Assembly (NCBI GenBank): GCA_002314565.1
Contig: DCGL01000114.1
Location: forward strand, 2,219 to 16,759
Reading direction: 5' to 3'
DNA from: Clostridiales bacterium UBA1779
GTDB taxonomy: Bacteria; Bacillota; Clostridia; Oscillospirales; CAG-272
DNA length: 14,541 nt
Shown here piece by piece: positions 1 through 5,356 of the stretch. Each line of letters starts with the position of its first letter. Positions within the stretch are counted from its first letter, which is position 1. The notes below the pieces were generated by a model that saw only the letters and a program-made list of their open reading frames with translations, did not search any database and was not told the origin of the DNA. The translations under genes and the position numbers were made by a program.

Positions 1-922
1 AGATTGTCTTATTGTAATATTTTGACGCTTCAGCATATTCAATGGGCATTTCCGAAATCTTTTCTTCGCCCTTGAGAATCTTGACCGCCATTTCACCGGT
101 CTTAACACCGAGGTCGTAGTAGCTGATTGAAAGAGTTGCCACGCCGCAGGCACGGCAGATTCCGGCCTCACCGGCAATTACGGGGACCTTTGCATTGATT
201 ACGATGTTCCCGATCGTATTTGCGCAGCTTGCCGCCGTATTGTCAGTCGGGATGTAAATGACGTCGCTTGATGCTGCGGCTTTTTCCGTAACGCTTGCTA
301 CGTCGTTTGAATCAGAGAATGAGAAGCGGGTTGTTTTGACTCCTTTTGCTGCAAGATACTCTCCGATCTTTTTTACCTGATATTCTGAGTTTGCTTCGGC
401 TGAGCAATAAAGGAGTCCGACATTTTTTACTTCGGGGAAGAATTCAAGTATCATATCCGCCTGCTTGTCAAGAGGGGCAAGGTCTGAGGTTCCAGAAACG
501 TTTCCGCCGACGGTGCCGGTATAATTCTTGAGGTTAAGCGCAACGCTGTACTCTGTGACCGAGGTTCCGAGAATCGGAATGGTAAGAGTTGCGTTGTAAG
601 CCGTCTGCAGAGCAGGAGTTGCATTTGCCATAATAAGGTCGACCTTCTTGGAAACAAAGGAGTTCACAATTGTCGAGCAGGTGTTCGTGTCACCCGAGGC
701 GTTCTGCTCGTCGAAGATGACGTTTTCTTCTCCGAGTCCCTTGACGACGGCATCGCGAAAGCCTTTGGTTGCAGCGTCCAGAGCTTCATGCTGGGTGAGC
801 TGGCAGATACCTATCGTGTACTTGCCGTCATCCTTACCGCAGCCGGTAAGGCACATAGTCAGGGTCATCAGAACAGCCGTCAGGGCTGCAAGTGCTTTCA
901 GTGTTGCGTGTGTGTGTTTCAT
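1..922 (-). CDS. ABC transporter substrate-binding lipoprotein (TrpX / ABC_sub_bind type), partial
   Basis: The frame reads leftward from an ATG at 922-920 and stays open to the window edge, giving 307 codons; perhaps 20-30 C-terminal residues are missing, since the family is usually about 330 long. The N-terminus is a lipoprotein signal: basic start, hydrophobic stretch, then lipobox L-T-G-C with the lipidated cysteine at residue 28. The mature part opens with GKYTIGICQL and contains GTSVTEYS, NVGLLY and a VPVIAGEAG segment, as in the periplasmic-binding fold of the ABC_sub_bind family. In this family the protein captures a small ligand outside the membrane and delivers it to an ABC permease and ATPase, usually encoded downstream (here beyond the left edge). 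Relatives include the tryptophan-linked TrpX group, but the ligand cannot be read from sequence. An AAAGG Shine-Dalgarno lies 7 bases before the ATG. It is preceded by a long structured leader and a consensus promoter. Confidence 0.88.
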   Translation of the reverse strand, partial: MKHTHATLKALAALTAVLMTLTMCLTGCGKDDGKYTIGICQLTQHEALDAATKGFRDAVVKGLGEENVIFDEQNASGDTNTCSTIVNSFVSKKVDLIMANATPALQTAYNATLTIPILGTSVTEYSVALNLKNYTGTVGGNVSGTSDLAPLDKQADMILEFFPEVKNVGLLYCSAEANSEYQVKKIGEYLAAKGVKTTRFSFSDSNDVASVTEKAAASSDVIYIPTDNTAASCANTIGNIVINAKVPVIAGEAGICRACGVATLSISYYDLGVKTGEMAVKILKGEEKISEMPIEYAEASKYYNKTI

Positions 923-1206
923 TTTTTTACCTTTCTTTCTTCGATATCCGTATGTGTTGGTCCTCGCGGTTTTAAATGCTTCTCAACCGTCGACAAATCG
1001 CAAGCAAACAAAAAGCCGCGCGGATTTGTGACCCGTACGGCTTATATCAGCAATAACACTTTTCAGAGTTAATTACGCCTTCAACAACCGATTGTCTGCA
1101 TCACAAATCACTTTCACTTCATTTCTAAAGTAAAAGCAATAAAGGTATGCATAATCAATCATGTTTCTGAAAATCATAATCTGAATGCTCTCCGTTTCCA
1201 ATATGT
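923..1206 (-). promoter_or_regulatory. Structured 5' leader, candidate attenuator or riboswitch, class not recognised
   Basis: The predicted transcript leader runs about 285 bases from the promoter to the start codon. It contains the terminator hairpin at 1013-1043, a 9-bp hairpin with one G-U pair (CTTTTACTT / AAGTGAAAG on the minus strand), and a segment GATTTGTGA (minus strand, 1101-1109) that is the exact complement of TCACAAATC (1023-1031) in the loop and 3' arm of the terminator. That pairing would compete with the terminator. A third segment, GCGATTTGT (993-1001, minus), could also pair with the terminator loop. I did not find the T-box consensus AGGGTGGNACCGCG, nor any other class I know by eye. 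Confidence 0.5.
1013..1043 (-). terminator. Attenuator-like terminator hairpin in the leader of the substrate-binding protein gene
   Basis: Read on the minus strand, AAGCCGTACGGGT pairs with ATCCGCGCGGCTT around a CACAA loop: 13 positions with one mismatch and two G-U pairs. The stem is followed by TTTTTGTTTGCTT, a U-rich tract in the minus orientation only. It lies about 90 bases before the start codon and about 165 bases after the promoter, so it sits inside the transcript leader. This is the arrangement expected of transcription attenuation. The alternative, that it ends an upstream transcript, is less likely because the gene's own promoter is upstream of it. Confidence 0.7.
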
Positions 1207-1211
1207 GCGAG

Positions 1212-1240
1212 AGTATAACATAAAAAACTTTTCTTGTCAA
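1212..1240 (-). promoter_or_regulatory. Sigma-A promoter of the substrate-binding protein gene
   Basis: On the minus strand a perfect -35 box TTGACA (1240-1235) is followed by 17 bases and then TATACT (1217-1212), five of six matches to the -10 consensus. Just upstream of the -35, a perfect 9-bp inverted repeat CTTTCAAAA / TTTTGAAAG (1248-1269, 4-base gap) could be an operator or an upstream hairpin. Confidence 0.85.
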
Positions 1241-1291
1241 GTTTTTTCTTTCAAAATGTTTTTTGAAAGATGAAACAATACTACTGTTTGC

Positions 1292-1413
1292 GTTTCCCCT
1301 TCACACCGTTCAAAAAACATTTTCCCTCTCATTGACCCTGGATCAGCCGAAGTGCAACGACAAGGGTCAACGAGCCTCCGCTCAAATGTTTTTGAACGGT
1401 GTGAAGGGGAAAC
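1292..1413. repeat. Long imperfect inverted repeat (MITE- or REP-like element)
   Basis: The left arm at 1292-1322 and the right arm at 1384-1413 are inverted copies of each other, 31 and 30 bases, differing by one A in an A-run. The arms begin GTTTCCCCTTCACACCG. Inside them is a second stem, TTGACCCT / AGGGTCAA (1332-1339 and 1363-1370), which extends to 12 bp in minus-strand RNA with one G-U pair. No U-run follows on either strand, so it is not a simple intrinsic terminator. The right arm ends 4 bases after the nucleosidase stop codon. No flanking target duplication is visible. It may be a mobile miniature element or a structured 3' end. Confidence 0.7.
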
Positions 1414-1417
1414 TATA

Positions 1418-2104
1418 TCAGATCATCTTTTCAACAATCCCGTTCGCAAGAACCAGACATTTCTTTGATGCGTTGTCAAGCTCGGCGTAGAAGCCATCGG
1501 CTCCGTCGGCAAGGCCGTCTGATACGGCTTTGAAAAGAATGCAGGGGATGCGGTTCATATCGCAGGTCAGCACGATACCTGCGGATTCCATATCGCAGAT
1601 ATCCCCGCTGAATTTTTCGTGCAGATGGGATTTCTCTTCAGCCGTACCGATAAACTTGTCGCCCGAGCAGCAGGTGACAAGGGGCAGTCCTTCGCCGGCA
1701 GCCTGTGCCGCCTTCAGCAGCTTTTCATCGGTTTTCAGGAAAATCGAATCGTATCCGTCAACCTGACCGACAGCCAGAGGCATAAATTCAGAGCAATCGT
1801 ACTTATAATGAACGACTCTTTCCACAAGACAGACCTTCTGCTGCCTCATTTCGGGCACAAGTCCTCCGACCACCCCAAAATTGATAATCATTGATACTCC
1901 GAATCTTGAAATCAGCAGCTGGCAGGCAGCAGCTGCCGCGCATTCACCCATTCCCGATCTGACTATATACAGATCGTATTTTTCTTTTTCAACGTGGAAC
2001 AGCCTGAACGCCGACCCGGTTTCAATTTCAGTTACGTTTTCATAAACCTCGAAGATGGCATTAAGTTCGATGGCCACGACAATTCCGACGGTTTTCTTTT
2101 TCAT
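1418..2104 (-). CDS. 5'-methylthioadenosine / S-adenosylhomocysteine nucleosidase-like protein
   Basis: This 228-residue protein belongs to the PNP/UDP nucleoside phosphorylase fold and most resembles MTA/SAH nucleosidase (usual length about 230). Such enzymes hydrolyse the N-glycosidic bond of methylthioadenosine or S-adenosylhomocysteine, releasing adenine and clearing SAM by-products in the cytosol. Visible landmarks are an N-terminal VGIVVAIE with Glu13 at the place of the family's catalytic glutamate, the glycine-rich NFGVVGG (about 75-81), DMESAG (171-176), whose glutamate contacts the ribose in this family, and KAVSDG (192-197) with Asp196 as the expected acid that protonates the base. 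The start is the ATG at 2104-2102: GGAG lies 8 bases upstream. The GTG three codons earlier would overlap that ribosome site. A perfect 7-bp hairpin (2119-2135) sits directly before the Shine-Dalgarno. Substrate preference is inferred, not shown; a nucleosidase or phosphorylase for another nucleoside is possible. Confidence 0.82.
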   Translation of the reverse strand: MKKKTVGIVVAIELNAIFEVYENVTEIETGSAFRLFHVEKEKYDLYIVRSGMGECAAAAACQLLISRFGVSMIINFGVVGGLVPEMRQQKVCLVERVVHYKYDCSEFMPLAVGQVDGYDSIFLKTDEKLLKAAQAAGEGLPLVTCCSGDKFIGTAEEKSHLHEKFSGDICDMESAGIVLTCDMNRIPCILFKAVSDGLADGADGFYAELDNASKKCLVLANGIVEKMI

Positions 2105-2118
2105 TCCAATCACTCCGG

Positions 2119-2135
2119 CTTCCGCTTTGCGGAAG
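2119..2135 (-). promoter_or_regulatory. Hairpin next to the nucleosidase ribosome binding site
   Basis: CTTCCGC and GCGGAAG form a perfect 7-bp stem with a 3-base loop. On the minus strand the stem ends 2 bases before the GGAG ribosome site. It may influence translation or RNA stability; no U-run follows, so it is not a terminator. Confidence 0.4.
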
Positions 2136-2210
2136 TATCCTTTCAGGTTTCAGACTGCGGCTCCTCGGGCAACAGATAGCTTGTATGCCGCCGCATTTAC
2201 GTGTTTTAAG

Positions 2211-2239
2211 ATTATATCATTTTTCCTGCGAAAAATCAA
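2211..2239 (-). promoter_or_regulatory. Sigma-A promoter of the nucleosidase gene
   Basis: On the minus strand TTGATT (2239-2234) and a perfect TATAAT (2216-2211) are separated by 17 bases. The -10 lies about 105 bases before the nucleosidase start. It is divergent from the promoter at 2281-2309. Confidence 0.8.
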
Positions 2240-2280
2240 ATGCGACTTCCCTCAATTTTTGAACTCCTGCACTTTTTCAC

Positions 2281-2309
2281 TTGACTTTTTTACGTTTATA
2301 CACTATAAT
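2281..2309 (+). promoter_or_regulatory. Sigma-A promoter of the DUF896 - sugar isomerase genes
   Basis: TTGACT (2281-2286), 17 bases, and a perfect TATAAT (2304-2309). The leader to the ATG at 2341 is only about 25 bases and carries CGGAG 5 bases before the start. Confidence 0.88.
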
Positions 2310-2340
2310 TCATTAAAGATTATTTGTTTGCGGAGTACAA

Positions 2341-2547
2341 ATGGAACAGTCCAAAATTGACAGAATAAACGAACTTGCGCATCTCTCAAAAGAACGTGCG
2401 CTGACTGACGCGGAGCTCGAAGAACAGAAAAAGCTGCGCGCAGAATATATCGAGAGTTACCGACGCAATCTGCGCGGCATACTCGATAACACCGTAATTC
2501 AGTATCCTGACGGTACGCGCAAGCCCGTCACGAAAAAGAACCGGTAA
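2341..2547 (+). CDS. DUF896 / YnzC-family small protein
   Basis: This 68-residue protein matches the DUF896 (UPF0291) family of small Firmicutes proteins typified by Bacillus subtilis YnzC. The recognisable parts are the N-terminal helix IDRINELAHLSKERALTDAE, a second helix beginning EEQKKLRAEYIESYRRN, and a short tail containing LDNTVIQYPDG. Family structures are two-helix hairpins; the cellular role is not established, although ynzC lies in an SOS operon in Bacillus. No LexA-like box is visible at the promoter here. The ATG follows a GGAG ribosome site at 5-base spacing. The sugar isomerase gene begins 32 bases after its stop, so the two are probably co-transcribed. This gene is one of the better taxonomic pointers to Bacillota in the window. 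Confidence 0.9.
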   Translation: MEQSKIDRINELAHLSKERALTDAELEEQKKLRAEYIESYRRNLRGILDNTVIQYPDGTRKPVTKKNR

Positions 2548-2579
2548 CACGAAAAATCAATACACTGAGAGGTAAAAAG

Positions 2580-3392
2580 ATGAAAATCGGAGTACTTACC
2601 ACGCTTAATCAGAACGTTGAAGAAAACATCCGCAAGGTTGCAGAGCTCGGTCTTTCCACCTGCCAGCTCAAATGCTGGAACAGCGCTCATCTTACCGACG
2701 AGCTTGCCGACAGAGCTGCTGCCGCAGCAAAGGAGTACAACGTTGAAATTACCGCGTTCTGGTGCGGCTGGGACGGAATGTCATACTGGAATTTTTATGA
2801 AGGTCCTCTGACCTTAGGCCTCGTTCCCTCCGAATACAGAGCCGAACGTCTCAATATGCTTATCCGCGGCGCGAAGGTTGCCAAGAGAATGGGCGTGACA
2901 GACGTCGTAACGCACGTAGGTTTTCTTCCCGAAAACCCTGCAACGACAGAATATCAGTCGCTTGTTGCGGCTCTCAGATATCTTGCGACCAAACTCAAAC
3001 TTGACGGTCAGTATTTTCTGTTTGAAACCGGTCAGGAAACCCCGATTACTCTGAAGCGTACGATAGAGGACGTCGGAACCGGAAATCTCGGAATTAATCT
3101 CGACCCCGCCAATCTTCTTATGTACGGAAAAGCCAACCCCGTTGACGCCCTTGATATTTTCGGCGAATACGTAAGAGGTATTCACGGCAAGGACGGAGAA
3201 TATCCGACTGACGGACGCCATCTCGGAAAAGAAAAGCCCATGGGTGAGGGACGCGTCGATTATCCGCGCTTCATTGCAAAGCTCAAAGAGGTCGGTTACG
3301 ACGGAGCAATTACAATCGAGCGCGAAATCAGCGGCGAGAAGCAGATTGAAGACATTCTGTCCGCAAAGAAGCTGCTTGAATCCTTGATTTGA
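2580..3392 (+). CDS. Sugar phosphate isomerase/epimerase, TIM barrel (AP_endonuc_2 fold)
   Basis: The 270-residue length is normal for cytosolic xylose-isomerase-like TIM barrels such as tagatose-3-epimerase, hydroxypyruvate isomerase and IolE. These move a keto group or invert a carbon of a sugar or inosose using a bound divalent metal. The four expected metal ligands are present: Glu149 (LFETGQE), Asp175 (NLDPAN), His202 (GIHGKD) and Glu247 (TIERE). A loop of the form DGRHLGKEKPMGEGRVDYP (211-229) is typical of the catabolic epimerase-like branch. The start ATG has GAGAGGT 6 bases upstream. The gene follows the DUF896 gene and is closed by a strong terminator. The substrate cannot be assigned; neighbouring carbohydrate-type genes suggest sugar or polyol catabolism. 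Confidence 0.88.
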   Translation: MKIGVLTTLNQNVEENIRKVAELGLSTCQLKCWNSAHLTDELADRAAAAAKEYNVEITAFWCGWDGMSYWNFYEGPLTLGLVPSEYRAERLNMLIRGAKVAKRMGVTDVVTHVGFLPENPATTEYQSLVAALRYLATKLKLDGQYFLFETGQETPITLKRTIEDVGTGNLGINLDPANLLMYGKANPVDALDIFGEYVRGIHGKDGEYPTDGRHLGKEKPMGEGRVDYPRFIAKLKEVGYDGAITIEREISGEKQIEDILSAKKLLESLI

Positions 3393-3398
3393 TTTTCA

Positions 3399-3430
3399 AA
3401 AAATGCAGGATTTCCTGCATTTTTATTTTC
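3399..3430 (+). terminator. Intrinsic terminator after the sugar isomerase gene
   Basis: ATGCAGGA (3403-3410) and TCCTGCAT (3413-3420) form a perfect 8-bp stem with a 2-base gap, extended by flanking AAAA/TTTT and followed by TTTTATTTTC. It lies 6 bases past the stop codon. Confidence 0.9.
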
Positions 3431-3454
3431 ATTTTAGCATTAGTATGATATAAT
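3426..3454 (+). promoter_or_regulatory. Probable promoter (extended -10) of the helical-toroid protein gene
   Basis: A perfect TATAAT (3449-3454) is preceded by TG at 3446-3447, an extended -10. The -35 candidate TTTTCA (3426-3431, 17-base spacer) is weak and overlaps the tail of the preceding terminator. Just downstream, GAATCC (3466-3471) and GGATTC (3485-3490) form a small inverted repeat that could be an operator. Confidence 0.6.
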
Positions 3455-3563
3455 ATACCCATTCTGAATCCGACTGAATTTTCAGGATTCCACATCTTCG
3501 ATAAATGCTGCGAGAATACAGCTTTCACGGATAGAAATACAGGAAAGGGCACAACCTTTTATT

Positions 3564-5114
3564 ATGGAAAAAATCAATTTTACCGAACAGGCCTTCAACG
3601 AATGCTGCTCTGCCGAATTCACCCCGCACCCAACGGGAAAAACGACAAAACCCTTCTGGAACACCTCGTCATACCAGTTTATGTACGTTCCGGCTTTTCA
3701 GTTCAATGAACTGCCCGGAACAAAAATCTACCGTTACCGTGCCGTTGACGAAAAGAACGTTGAACACGTTTTTGAGGCAGACAACTGCCGCGCGCTGCTG
3801 ACACCCATCTGGGCTGAAATTCCCGAAGGCGTCGTAAATCTCAGGGTTTATGCGCTCGACCGTGAAGGAAACGAAAAGTATCTTATCGGTGCCAGAACCT
3901 TCTTCAGACTTGCTCCTTTTGAAGAAGGACTCGTTCCCGAGGTTCCTTCGTTCAAGGCTGCCGCCATGAAGGCATACGACTGCTCGTTTGAGCAGCCCTT
4001 CATCAAGCACTGGTTCACGGACGGAACCCCCGACCCGGACAGTGACAGATACGTATATCCTTCAAAGATGATTGCCGCAATCATTGATTCAATGATTGAA
4101 CTGTCTGTTCTCTGCCCCGAACGAAAAGAGCAGGCAATGAAGCTTGCAACAATCACAGCTGATTACCTGCTGGCCTCCACTCCGAAGACCGGTCATCCTA
4201 TGTACGGAATTCCTCCCACATACAAGATTGACTTCCGTTCCAATCCCGAAACCAGAAACAATCTCAAGGCCGGCGAGAGAATCAATACCGTTATGATGAT
4301 TTATCCCGCTACCGTTTGCAGAGCTTATCTGCACCTTGAAGCTGCCACCGGGGATGTAAAATACTTCGAAGCCGCCAAGCTCATCGGCGAATATTTCAAA
4401 AAGACCGTCGAGGAAAACGGAAGCTGGTGTCTTATCCGCGATTACAGAACGGGCGAGAAGCTCACCCCGAATTACTGCCTGCCGATTCAGGAAATCGCCC
4501 CGATGTGTATGGAAATGTATGCCAGAACCGGAGATGAAGCCTACAAAAAGATGGCTGACGGAGCCGTCGCATATATGGAAAAAACCGTTCTTCACGATTT
4601 CAACTTTGAGGCCCAGTTCGAAGACATGACGGTTTCCACCCATTATTCCAACCTGTCCCATTACGGTGCAAGCGCTCTTGCAAGATTCTACTGCAACTTC
4701 TATTCCGACAATGAAGAGAAGATGGCCGTTGCGGACGACCTTGCAAGATATATAGAAGACCAGTTCTGCATCTGGAAGAGACCGGCTCCCTTCACAAGAA
4801 CCCAGTTTGACCCGAGTGACTACCCGACGCCCTGCGGACTTGAACAGTACGACTGGCACGTTCCGATTGACGCCAGCACCTCGGATATGGTACGCACCTT
4901 TATGGCAATGCACAAGGCAGGCCGCGGTGAGCTTTATCTTGAAAAAGCAAAGACAATGGCCGCAGCCATTGTCAAAATGCAGCTGCCGAACGGTCTCATT
5001 CCGACACACTGGATGACCCCGAAGCACCGCGCAGGAGCCGGCTTCTGGCCGAACTGTATGTTCTTTGCAACAGGCGTCCTGTCTCAGCTTTCGGCTTATC
5101 TCAAAGAAAATTAA
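3564..5114 (+). CDS. Putative carbohydrate-active protein: beta-rich N-terminus plus (alpha/alpha)-toroid
   Basis: I do not recognise a named family for this 516-residue protein. The first 130 or so residues look beta-rich, with a fibronectin-like rhythm (IYRYRAVDEKNVEHVFEA, GVVNLRVYALDREGN). From about residue 165 the pattern is long paired amphipathic helices separated by short loops, such as YPSKMIAAIIDSMIELSVLC, PATVCRAYLHLEAATGDVKY and EIAPMCMEMYARTGDEAYKK. This is typical of six-hairpin (alpha/alpha) toroids found in glycosidases, N-acylglucosamine epimerases and polysaccharide lyases. There is no signal peptide, so it is probably cytosolic. Conserved-looking aromatic and acidic clusters (PMYGIPPTYKIDF; EQYDWHVPIDASTSD; PTHWMTPKHRAGAGFW) could line a sugar-binding pocket. 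The ATG has only a distant purine run (AGGAAAGGG, 14 bases upstream), so translation initiation is weakly supported. The gene is bracketed by terminators and is probably transcribed alone. Sugar chemistry is inferred from fold and neighbours only. Confidence 0.75.
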   Translation: MEKINFTEQAFNECCSAEFTPHPTGKTTKPFWNTSSYQFMYVPAFQFNELPGTKIYRYRAVDEKNVEHVFEADNCRALLTPIWAEIPEGVVNLRVYALDREGNEKYLIGARTFFRLAPFEEGLVPEVPSFKAAAMKAYDCSFEQPFIKHWFTDGTPDPDSDRYVYPSKMIAAIIDSMIELSVLCPERKEQAMKLATITADYLLASTPKTGHPMYGIPPTYKIDFRSNPETRNNLKAGERINTVMMIYPATVCRAYLHLEAATGDVKYFEAAKLIGEYFKKTVEENGSWCLIRDYRTGEKLTPNYCLPIQEIAPMCMEMYARTGDEAYKKMADGAVAYMEKTVLHDFNFEAQFEDMTVSTHYSNLSHYGASALARFYCNFYSDNEEKMAVADDLARYIEDQFCIWKRPAPFTRTQFDPSDYPTPCGLEQYDWHVPIDASTSDMVRTFMAMHKAGRGELYLEKAKTMAAAIVKMQLPNGLIPTHWMTPKHRAGAGFWPNCMFFATGVLSQLSAYLKEN

Positions 5115-5121
5115 AGATCTT

Positions 5122-5160
5122 GCAGCTGAAGAATATTCTTCAGCTGCGTCTTTTTATAAG
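5122..5160 (+). terminator. Intrinsic terminator after the helical-toroid gene
   Basis: GCAGCTGAAGAA (5122-5133) and TTCTTCAGCTGC (5136-5147) form a perfect 12-bp stem around TA, followed by GTCTTTTTATAAG. It begins 7 bases past the stop codon and insulates the following operon from read-through. Confidence 0.92.
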
Positions 5161-5248
5161 CAGACATGCCTGTCTCACCTTTTTATCGCATCCATAAGTA
5201 CACTGCTTCAGCTGAGTAAAAATCCCACGCCTTCGTCATCACAAAATA

Positions 5249-5274
5249 ACAGTTGACAAAAGAAAGTCAATTGT
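5249..5274. promoter_or_regulatory. Candidate operator: inverted repeat over the operon promoter
   Basis: ACAGTTGAC (5249-5257) and GTCAATTGT (5266-5274) are inverted 9-base arms with one mismatch and an 8-base spacer. The left arm covers the -35 box and the right arm reaches the edge of the -10, so a bound dimeric repressor would block polymerase. Part of the match is forced by the TTGACA box itself. No regulator gene is adjacent. Confidence 0.5.
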
Positions 5275-5281
5275 ATAAAAT
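5253..5281 (+). promoter_or_regulatory. Promoter of the five-gene biosynthetic operon
   Basis: A perfect TTGACA (5253-5258), 17 bases, then TAAAAT (5276-5281), five of six matches to TATAAT. The leader to the first start codon is about 70 bases. Apart from this promoter and the inverted repeat around it, I see nothing in the gap 5161-5356. Confidence 0.8.
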
Positions 5282-5356
5282 ATATTTACCTGATACATAT
5301 TATATTGCATATTGATATTTGAAAGCATATTATTTTTTAAACGGAGAGCGGATTAT

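Noticed and set aside
648..1031. Plus-strand frames opposite the substrate-binding protein gene and its leader
   Set aside because: The minus strand encodes a lipoprotein with a signal peptide and ribosome site; the plus frames have no supporting signals.
923..1206. T-box riboswitch in the transporter leader
   Set aside because: The T-box consensus AGGGTGGNACCGCG is absent and no specifier-loop arrangement is evident, although such transporters are often T-box regulated.
1292..1413. Intrinsic terminator of the nucleosidase gene
   Set aside because: The stem is far too long and there is no U-run after the stem on either strand.
4089..5027. Open minus-strand frame of 312 codons opposite the helical-toroid gene
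   Set aside because: It lies wholly within a well-supported plus-strand gene, has no ribosome site or recognisable domain, and arises from the codon bias of the sense gene.
5312..5356. Upstream ATG extending the HAD-GNAT protein by 15 residues
   Set aside because: No ribosome site precedes it, whereas the ATG at 5357 has GGAGAG at good spacing and gives the usual HAD N-terminus directly before the DxD motif.
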